DNA from: Allacma fusca
Taxonomy: Eukaryota; Arthropoda; Collembola; Symphypleona; Sminthuridae
Assembly (NCBI GenBank): GCA_947179485.1
Contig: OX359245.1
Span: 22,369,067-22,433,066 of the forward strand
Direction of reading: 5' to 3'
Length of the DNA stretch: 64,000 nucleotides
Below are positions 55,750 through 64,000 of this stretch, one piece after another. Under the pieces are notes generated by a model. The model was not told the DNA's origin and ran no database searches. It worked only from the letters and a program-made list of their open reading frames with translations. A program made the position numbers and the translations under genes. Positions within the stretch are counted from its first letter, which is position 1. Each line of letters opens with the position of its first letter.

Positions 55750-57520
55750 AGATGGGATCCTGTCTTGTAGTTTTGTATAGGTGATGAGGTGTGTGTGGGG
55801 AATTAACTACACAAGAATAGAATAGTATGTTTAAGTAGTACAGTGCAGTATACTTAAGTACGTACAATGCATACCCACAAAAAGTTGTTAAAGTTAATTA
55901 AGTATGTGCCATATCCAGGAAACACAAAACTATTAAGGTTAAAGATGAGACGAATTGAACGGGCCCGAATTAAAACTCAAGCGGAGTCCACACGTCCTGC
56001 GGCGTAAGTCCTTCCAAAATCTGAGTCTGAGATGCTTATGTTTAAAACTCTTATGTCAGCGTCATTGGTGATGCTCATCATATGATTGAAAGTTGATTCC
56101 CTTTTGAAAGTTTAATAATTATATAGAATTATTACACGAATTGAACATCTGATGTATTCCAAATTCTTGAATACATTACATAGGCGTTGCAGAACTTCCC
56201 TGCCCTTAATTGACAAAAATATTTTATCTCAGCCGGTATGTCTCTTTGAATGTTAACTTATTTCTTAATTTAAAAAATACCCGTATATTCAGGTACTAGT
56301 AAATTGAAACCTTTTGTACCTGTTCTAGTCCAGGTAAGACCCTAATATTTCCAAAGTACTTGTTTCCAACGCCCAACTGTGTACTCAAATTTTTGGGGGT
56401 ATTTAACGCGTATTGAAAAAGTTCATATTTATTTCGGGTGCACATTAACAATAATACTCCCTAATAAAGGTAATTTTCAATGTAGGCCGAATGCTCAAAT
56501 CCCCAACGGCTTTTTTAGTTTTTACAAACTTGCCCGTGCCACCAAGATCATTTTCGACGTCTAGGCGAGGTTTAATCGGGGGGGGGGGGGCAAAATTTTT
56601 ACGAGTTATTGTACAAATTGTCTATATTATTAAGTAGGTACCTACAGATTAAGACATTTGCCAATGTTCCTTAGAATATTGAAGTTACTCGTTGTTAAAG
56701 ATAGAACCTACTAGATGAGAATAAATAATATTTGTTCACTGTAAGTCTTTAGCTAATTAATTACTTTCGGTTCACAGGTTAATTTGGCGAGGTCACTAAA
56801 ATTTTCTTTCAACAGTCATGATCAACCGTCATTCGTTATAGTAAATTACCTTATAATGCAAAGTTCAGTTTGATAACAAGAGACTATCTCAATGAAATAA
56901 AATCTGGACCTGAGGTTTCTTTACTTTCTTTCTGTTAGCTTTCTGTGTGCATGCCACCTACAGGGATTCAAGCTACCATTATACTGAATCTCGCATTATA
57001 TACATATGCATATAACGTCGCAGAAAAGTAAATCTTGTTCAAGTATGTTTTTAGTTATAATTTATTGTAAACATTTTGTCACGTACGCATTACTGTAAAA
57101 TGTATAAACAAAGTGTATAGTTCTTGTTCATTTACTTCGTATATAAACAATAGTCGTAATTATTAATTCACAAAAATGGAAAACATGAAAAGATACAATG
57201 TAAAAGATTATTTCATTATAGTTCCCTCACCCAGAAAAATACTGTAGAAAAGTTTAGAGAGCCATTTACACGGGAGTGTACATCATTTTTGCTTGAGCAA
57301 CAATTGGAATTACAAAGCTGGTTGTTGGCTCGACGAAGGTGGTCCAATAGGACCTAAGTCAGTGTTGTTCTTCAGAAAGTATCTAGAACAAATAAAACAA
57401 AACATTTGTTACCTTAAAAATCTTACAGCACATTATTCCGAAATTCTTTTGAAATCATTATTTCCAAGTCCGGATTTTGAATAGATATCCTATATATTAA
57501 TTTGAAAGACGCCGTCTTGA
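55750..57520. other. No gene or element recognised
   Basis: AT-rich sequence with a G run at 56580-56590. The rest of the Echs1 gene was looked for here and not found. Confidence 0.45.
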
Positions 57521-57673
57521 TGATGATGATGGCAGTCGTCACTTATGTCCATCCTTTCTTTAAAAAAAATGCTTTGGAATAAAAATCAAAGCATTATTTT
57601 CATGAATGAAAGAAAACAATGAACCGCTATGCTTCCACATGTCATGTGCATAGTGACGACTGGCACCATCATG
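57521..57673. mobile_element. 153-bp MITE with GATGGCAGTCGTCACT ends
   Basis: TGATGATGGCAGTCGTCACT and its mirror AGTGACGACTGGCACCATCA form 20-22-bp inverted ends with one or two mismatches, with a TTAT/GCAT difference inside. Flanking duplication is not clear because the left edge merges with GATGAT repeats. Confidence 0.68.
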
Positions 57674-58916
57674 ACAACCACTTTCAAATTATTATAAAGG
57701 ATCGTTTATTTTTGCTCGAATGAAATAAATACGAACCGCTATTCTTTTTTAACATTTCTTTTTTGTTTACTTTAACAGGCTAAAGTTATGGTAACCAAGT
57801 GTTACTGCAACTTAATCCTGTTCAAGTCAACACAAAATAATACCATTTAGATTACAAAGCAGAAAAAATTAAAAAGAGAGAAAAGAAATATTGTAATGTT
57901 AAACAAGTTACTATCTTGAAAATTGGAATATGTGTGGTTAATTTAAATCAACTACCGTTTGCTTATTGTGTACGCCTTTGAATATTAGTACAGTTTGGCT
58001 AATATGATCAGTCATCATCTTTTAACCACCACGATTAAATTTTAACTTTGGGTAGAAGAGCAAGTAGAATTTAAGAGTAACTTTTTCGTCCACCAACACA
58101 TGTCAGACATACAATTCATTAAAATGATGTAGCTATCATGCATTAACAGCGTTCTGGATTATTAAAAACAATTCGACCCTATCCTGGTCCATGGGTAAAT
58201 AACCAATTTTTGTAAGCTAAGATTGAATGTTTCATGTATAATAATCAAACATTATTCAAAAGTTTGAGAACAATTCTAAAATAGTAAAAGGGCTCCAGTT
58301 TTTAAAAAACACCTAATATTATTTTTGACCAAAGTATGTCGCAATGTTGCTAACATAAGTAGGATGCGATTAGTTTTCTTAAGAGTGTGTTGCCAATTCC
58401 ATTCGATGTTTATTTGTGACTACAGATAAAGTCAATAAAACAGTGAAGTTACTTCAAAAACCTACGTAATGTAGGTAAAACAGTGAATATCAAGCCATTC
58501 CTTATGTAGGTCAGTGACGGGGTACTTTGAATAACATATAAATAGCCAAATAAATAGAAAGGCATTTCTGCATGGAGTCTGAGGGACATTTTTTTTACCC
58601 TGATCGGTCCAGAGTTGAACCCCCTTAAAGGAGATTTTAAAAAAAAAACAACAAATTTTTTAATTTAGCTTTTTGCAAGGAAAGTAATGAAAAAAATATA
58701 TAAAGCCATTAATAAGCTACGAAGTTGGTTTCTGTCACAGATTTTACCCAATCGAAACGGGTTGGAGGTTTGAAGGATCCGTTGCATTTATTTATACGAA
58801 GAACAGCCTTATATGTAAAAACGACCTAATTATATGTTGTGAAGTTTAATGTTTTTATGGTTTACAAATCACTGCAATCCCAGTTTTCCCATCCACCTTG
58901 GTGGATGGCTTTCATG
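57674..58916. other. Region 3' of pumilio: nothing else recognised
   Basis: If the small terminal exon at 58917-58926 is real, the start of this stretch (on the - strand) would be pumilio 3' UTR. No poly(A) signal can be singled out among many A-rich hexamers. Confidence 0.35.
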
Positions 58917-58926
58917 TTAGTACTTC
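58917..58926 (-). CDS. pum: Possible tiny last exon of pumilio
   Basis: On the - strand, 162 bp past the previous donor, the acceptor ataatttag is followed by G AAG TAC TAA. Joined in phase it would end the protein ...AKLEKKY-stop. Pumilio proteins usually continue K-L-E-K-Y-Y and then a variable tail, so a short terminal exon is plausible. An exon this small could occur by chance, and the true last exon may be elsewhere. Confidence 0.3.
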
Positions 58927-59088
58927 CTAAATTATCGTAATGTGAAAGCATACGACGAGTAACTGAGGGTAACCACTCAGCGTCAGATTTATTGATTATT
59001 GAAACTAACTGACAATGAGAAGTTAGTTGTTTTCTTCACCGTCTTGTTTTTTGGTCCATACAAAGTGAAAAATCGTTTCGTGACTTAC

Positions 59089-59256
59089 TTTTCCAACTTC
59101 GCAATTATATGCTTTCCATAGGTGTACTTTCGGAGTTGAGCCAAATGTGGTCTTATCCTCTGCATTAACATCTTCCGCTGCGAAGGCTCAGCCACATCGA
59201 TCATTTTCTGTACAACATAATTGGCGTACTGGTCCTTCATCATCAAATTCAGCGGG
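59089..59256 (-). CDS. pum: Pumilio PUF-repeat exon (repeat 8 and C-terminal cap)
   Basis: After the acceptor actacaag the translation joins in phase (GG|C) as [20 protein letters not shown], then [19 protein letters not shown] and [12 protein letters not shown]-x-x-Q is the last repeat's recognition motif, and the I-R-P-H[12 protein letters not shown] segment is the invariant end of metazoan Pumilio. The donor is GAAAA|gtaagt. A 4.0-kb intron separates it from the previous exon. Confidence 0.93.
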
Positions 59257-59498
59257 CTTGTAGTAACACTAAATGATTCAAATTTAAACATATAATAACT
59301 TAAAATTCCACTAGACTAATAACATTACATACAAAATCCGGGATTCGGTAGCATCTCCCGTGCATAATGACGGTAGTACATTGGAAAATGTTGTATTTCA
59401 GTTAATTATTGATATGATCTTGGCACACACACTTGGTTTTTATAGCCACATGTCAACTTTGTGTCCGCTACAATTATGTATTATTACATTATGTACCA

Positions 59499-61027
59499 CA
59501 TAGATGCACATCCTCATGAGGACAGAATGAAGCACTCGTACTCACCTCGCACTCATTGTACTCAAGTACTCACCAGTTTACTTTGAGGACGAGTAGGATG
59601 TTATTACAACCGTGCACTCATAATCATGAGTGCGAGTAGCGAGTACATACCACAGATATATGTATCTGTATTTATTAATGAGTGCGAGGACGAGAACACA
59701 AAAATATAGGTACACTCGTTTAAAAAAATGTAATACTCTGCACTCTAGTGCAAAAAATGTAATTTAATTTTAGGCTTGTATGTATTGTATATACAATTTC
59801 GTACAATTACGCAAAAAATGAAACGAAATCGTTCAGTGAGTATCATTGAGAATCCGTTAATATTTCAGTCATAATAATCTTGTGTCAATCTTATGATTTC
59901 CAAAATGAGCGAGATCAATGTAAAGAAAAAAGCGAAAAACTATTTGTAAAACCATGGAGACTTCTTCAAATAAAAACATTCAAGGCTTAAATCGTCTGCA
60001 ATTGAAAATATTTTGTGTTACCGTGAGTTTCTGAACCTTTACAAATAAGGCGGCGTCCATTTTTTACGTAACGCCAAATTTCTCAAATCCGTACCACCGC
60101 CCACCAAATGTAACGCACACGTAACGCTTAGATAAAGAGGTGCCACCCAACCGTAACGCATATTTATAATTAACTGTTTAAGTAACGTGGTAACGACTCT
60201 GCATTTATACTTTCAATTGCTCGAAAAAATGATGCCATATGCAAAATTTATGAAGTAAATGCCCACAGCGTAAGCTACAGCGTGTACATCACTTTCTTCA
60301 ACCCCTCCGGGGTACCCCGAAGGGGTTCAAAACATGCTCCACATGCAATAAATTGTGCCATTTAAAATTTTTAAATTGATAAAAAAAATCAACAAATTAT
60401 TGAAATTTTTAAGGCGAATTTGGCTTTCCCCTGCACAATTGTTTTCAAGGTTATATGTGCAAACTCATATATATATGCATGAAATTTGCGTTACGTGTGT
60501 GTCTATAATAGGACCACCATCTCGTCGTAACTACAGCGTAACGGCAGAACATTTAACCATCGATCGACCTACCGTTACATAATATATGGACACCACCTAA
60601 CCATTTGCAGCATTTAGCCTTTATGGTCTTCGTAGGCATTGCAAGCATTTGTTATTTATTCATGTGTGTTAATCATTTCAAACTGATCATTTTCTGGTCG
60701 TAACAATATTCCAACTTGAAAAAGCATTTTGAAAATGATAAATATAGTTTATTTGCGTATTAACATAATAAAATCACATGTAAAAATAAATACGGAACCA
60801 AATTATTTGAATGTATTTCAAATGGAAAAGTCAGGTATGCATACATATATACATATCAAATGCCCTCATGAGTGCGAGTGCGAGGATCAAATTCTAGTCT
60901 TCTGTCCTCATGAGGACGAGTGTGAGTGCAGATTTGAAAATTTTTAACATATCAGTGTGAGGATGAGTGCAGTTCATTCAATTTGTATTGAGTGTGAGTG
61001 GAGTGCGAAAGAAACTGTGCATCTATG
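59499..61027. mobile_element. CATAGATGCACA-ended element, copy 2, with nested Harbinger MITE
   Basis: The ends CATAGATGCACA and TGTGCATCTATG are flanked by ATGTAC on both sides (59493-59498, 61028-61033). Arrays of CATGAGGACGAGTG and GAGTGCGAGTGCGAG lie inside each end. The 549-bp TAA-flanked MITE is inserted in the middle. Near 60303-60328 there is a near-perfect CCCC(T/G)CCGGGGTACCCC palindrome. Confidence 0.78.
60049..60597. mobile_element. PIF/Harbinger-like MITE, copy 2 (TAA duplication), nested
   Basis: Ends GGCGGCGTCCAT and ATGGACACCACC, with TTACGTAACG/CGTTACATAA inside, are flanked by TAA (60046-60048, 60598-60600). The inner phrase CGATCGAC..CGTTACATAAT matches copy 1. It is inserted inside the CATAGATGCACA-ended element at 59499-61027. 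Confidence 0.82.
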
Positions 61028-61329
61028 ATGTACCATAACTTTAATGAATTCCCGTTGAGCCTGTACGATTTTATCAATAGTAGAGACGACCTGACGATTC
61101 AATCATGTACAACAGATGCCGAAATGATTAACTTATCCCTTATCCTATGTCCTATGTCCGGACGATAGCTGCCGAACCACGGGCACCAGGCAACTCAGTT
61201 TAACCGTACTACAATCTACAATACCGTAGTTGACATGCCTAGGTAATACAGTAATTACTGTAAAAATTTGAGGTACGGTATGCTACGATAATTTTCGGTA
61301 ATCCGGCAGGAGGCTCATAAACTTGTGGT

Positions 61330-61500
61330 CAAGTGCTCGGACCAATTCAATTCTGAATCGGAAATTTTCAGTTCAGTTCAATTCAATTCATTACTTTTTC
61401 AATTTAATTCAAGATAAAACTTAGCCCATTCAATTTAGCTAATAACTTTGAATTGAACTGAATGGAATTGGTTTTTACTGAATTGAATCAAATATAAGTT
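61330..61500. repeat. Related CAATTCAATTC repeat, one end only
   Basis: AAGTGCTCGGACCAATTCAATTC-type sequence is followed by TTCAGTTCAATTCAATTC and, after about 60 bp, GAATTGAACTGAATGGAATTG. It resembles the ends of the element at 10074-10877, but the right terminus is missing. Confidence 0.5.
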
Positions 61501-63290
61501 GTGAAGTTGCCCTATACAAACCATGTCCAGACCAAAAACAGCAATAATAAATCCTCAGCCAAGTCTCTGGATTTCTTTACTGATAAAAATATGCGTACAA
61601 GTACATGATGCACTTTATTAAGTGTGATTTATTTGTGTACATTATACTGCTGTTAAGTTAACGTAACCCTTATTCTATATTTTTTGGATCACAAGATTTT
61701 CATATTTTACATACGAAATCAAATAATAAATCAAACAATTATATTAGGAGTTTCTGCACACTTAATACTTCATACTCTCACATTAATTGCCATAAAAGAC
61801 GCAGGGGGGACAGGAGGGACATTGTCCCTCCCAAAAAAAGTCAGGGAGGGACAGGCTATACTGCTGTCCCCCCACTTTTAAGAATCAAATTAACCTTTTC
61901 TTAACTTTTTTATGTCAAAACTCCTATGAAGCTTCATTTTTTTAAAAAATCCTCCACAAACTGCTGTTAGTTGTATTTAAAAAACTCGCAACAAACTATC
62001 TCCTCGAAACAAAAATGTTTACTCAAATGATAAATTTCTTTTCCATCCTGGTATATGCATACATGTAAAGATCGGCTCATCTAGGTAACTACCAAAATTG
62101 AGTAGTGAAAGTAGTGGGTCATACTGCAGCCGAATTAGATTTTTTAAAGCAACCGTTGTCATCCTTGATAATGATTTTGAACTTATTCAAACGATTTTAT
62201 GTCAGTATTGCAATACTTTCAGGGTTGAAATTGTGTGATAGCGTGATTATTCAAATAGTAACTTAGGTATTCAACGCAATGCAACCCATCAACAAATTAG
62301 AGGATAATTTTCTATCCAACATTCTTTACTATTGCTAAATTTGGAATAATATTTCCAGCTACGTATGCCGAACATATTGACCTCCCCTTGCCAGATTGAT
62401 CCAGGTCAAAATCTTGACCTGGGTCAAACGTTTGAACAATTTGAAACTTTTGCTTTGAATTTTGTTCCAAATTCATGCCAGACCAATAAATATGTTCCAA
62501 ATGTCGGACCAGACCGATAATATCATTCCTGTATTACGAGCTTAACAGAAAATTTGCGTGGAGCAATTTATAAACTCAATAGGTTTTAGCTCGCCAATAT
62601 TATTGAAAAGAGTACAACTGAGTATTAAAACGTCACACAAGGAGTTTATTTCAGGATATTAATAATTAACATGAAATATTGTTGTGTGGTGAAACATTTA
62701 CATCAAAAAATTCACCGACACAAAATTTGGTCTGTTCCAACGGATGGAAAAGGCCGTGCACTTCTGAACCAGTAAATCCTGTGTTCCTTGTACGAAAATT
62801 GTGGAACAGATCTAGAGGAATGGTTCTACACTTGGACCATGTCAGACCAAAAATGAAAGAACAGTTTGAACTATTCCCGGAAGTAGATCGCCAATCAGTT
62901 CAACGATTCTTTGATGTCTCTACTTGAAATCACTAAAATTTTGATAGTATTTAGTGTGTGTAAGAAAATGTTTCTAATATATGAGATTTAGTTGGTGTCT
63001 TCTATAATAACTTGTTCTTTAAAAAAAGATTTGGAACAAAAAAATTAAAGTTCTATATTTTCCAGGCTTATATGAGCTAACTAACGAAAAATAATGTGTA
63101 ACCTATACATATGTGCATACATACGTTTGTATGTCGCCAATAGCAAAGTAACGAAAACTAATTTTAAAATGTTGTCCCCCCCCACTTTTTTGAACGTTCC
63201 GGAGTGCCTGATGAACATGCCTAGTTGTAACTAATGCGAATATTTAAACTTTTACAAAACATAAAGAAGTTCAAAAAAACAATCACATAC
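61501..63290. other. Pumilio intron: no further gene; GGGACAGGAGGGACA hairpin
   Basis: Near 61803-61880 GGGGGGACAGGAGGGACATT, GTCCCTCCC and CTGTCCCCCC form a compact pairing region, and TGTCCCCCCCCAC recurs near 63174. An 82-residue frame at 62679-62927 (LWNRSRGMVLHLDHVRPKMK) has no family I recognise. Confidence 0.4.
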
Positions 63291-63628
63291 CCATTATCGG
63301 TGTTATAGGCAGTCACTTCATCAATGAGGTTAGCCTTATCTTGTCGGGTGGCAAATGTGACGCACTTTTCAACAACATTAGAGGCAAACTTATGCTGAGA
63401 GTACGAACATACCTTGCCTCTAACAATTGCAACTATTTTTGCTTTATCCTCAGTTTTTCCATGCTCCAAAACATGCTGAATAACGTAATTGCCATATTGG
63501 TCTTGGATTAAAGATTCAGTCTGATCATGCAATTCTTCCAAAATTCCTTGTGTTTGATCCACAGTGCAATGTTCTAAAATCCGCTGTATGACTCTGCAAC
63601 CATAGGGATGTGTGGAAAGCGCAGAAAC
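63291..63628 (-). CDS. pum: Pumilio PUF-repeat exon (repeats about 6-8)
   Basis: Read on the - strand, the exon begins [20 protein letters not shown] and continues [18 protein letters not shown], then [19 protein letters not shown] and [13 protein letters not shown]. These are tandem PUF repeats with the RNA-recognition triplets (C-R-x-x-Q, N-Y-x-x-Q, S-N-x-x-E) characteristic of Pumilio proteins. Pumilio binds UGUA-type elements in mRNA 3' UTRs and represses translation in the cytoplasm. The donor is AATGG|gtatgt; the acceptor side is gatag. Upstream exons are beyond the right edge. Confidence 0.92.
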
Positions 63629-64000
63629 CTATCGCATCAATATTTCATAAACATTAGCTCAACTCAGGTAATCTGCAGCTCCAGTCGCAGGAATCGTAGG
63701 AGAAAGTTTCAAATTAATATTTTGAAACTTAAGTTAGCCTCAGACGAATCCTCTGGACTATAACGAATTTGACGACAAAAATTATTCTATCGAAACTGAA
63801 GAAATCGGAAAATGATACACGAGGAATTTGAATAATTTGAAACAATAAATAATGCGAATCAACCACACTGAAAGAATTAATTCAGTAGTTGTTTTGAGAA
63901 AGTGTGTGACCCGTTTGCTTGACTACCGAAATGATTTAAGCCTAGACGTAAGCTCTAAAGGTAATAACTTGGGAGTACAAAATTTGTACGCATCATTAAC

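Noticed and set aside
62679-62927. 82-residue frame as a gene
   Set aside because: No recognised motif, inside a Pumilio intron, and other frames nearby are equally open; kept only as a note.
61803-63185. GGGGGGACAGG / GTCCCCCCCC pairs as ends of one element
   Set aside because: The CCCCCCACTTTT motif at 61870 and 63175 is in direct, not inverted, orientation and no duplication flanks it.

Overview
This window looks like intergenic and intronic DNA from an invertebrate animal nucleus, most likely an arthropod and probably an insect. It is AT-rich, it has GT-AG introns from about 70 bp to almost 10 kb, it carries a metazoan CUB/LDLa membrane protein gene and a Pumilio gene, and it is packed with insect-type transposons (hAT, piggyBac, PIF/Harbinger, Helitron, LINEs). 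I cannot name the species.

Two host genes are readable. The first fills the left half on the + strand. Twelve exons (3207-31549) join in one unbroken frame of about 811 residues: five CUB domains, one LDL-receptor class A domain, one transmembrane helix and a short, very basic tail. This matches the SOL-1 / 'suppressor of lurcher 1' type of ionotropic glutamate receptor auxiliary protein, although other CUB-LDLa proteins such as Neto are related. The signal-peptide exon lies outside the window or was not found. The second is the 3' end of a Pumilio (PUF) gene on the - strand, with exons at 63628-63291 and 59256-59089 and a possible tiny last exon near 58920. The two genes converge, and the 27 kb between them is almost entirely transposon debris.

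Inside the long introns and between the genes I delimit mobile elements by inverted ends and target duplications. There are at least seven hAT-type elements with 8-bp duplications (447-1205, 3937-4867, 7471-8548, 15317-15694, 32582-33548, 44905-46614, 52950-53537), plus a degenerate eighth at 26905-27246. There are two PIF/Harbinger MITEs with TAA duplications, one CAGTCAAACC mariner-like MITE with a TA duplication, and several foldback or MITE elements of unknown type.

The most unusual element lies in intron 5 (16427-21955). It has about 350-bp inverted ends and encodes a broken DDE transposase of the DDE_Tnp_4 kind followed by a C-terminal SWIM zinc finger. I do not recognise it as a named superfamily.

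From 36 to 51 kb come a 5'-truncated LINE with a YADD reverse transcriptase, a decayed DUF4806 gene fragment, a 148-bp satellite carrying everted AGGTCA half-sites, a 122-bp satellite next to a piggyBac transposase with its three catalytic Asp in place, an R2/NeSL-like LINE 3' end split by a hAT, and a - strand Helitron remnant with DUF6570, a cysteine-peptidase domain and a Rep domain that has lost its catalytic part. At 54.9-55.75 kb a Helitron helicase fragment abuts an enoyl-CoA hydratase (Echs1) pseudo-exon, which may be a captured gene.
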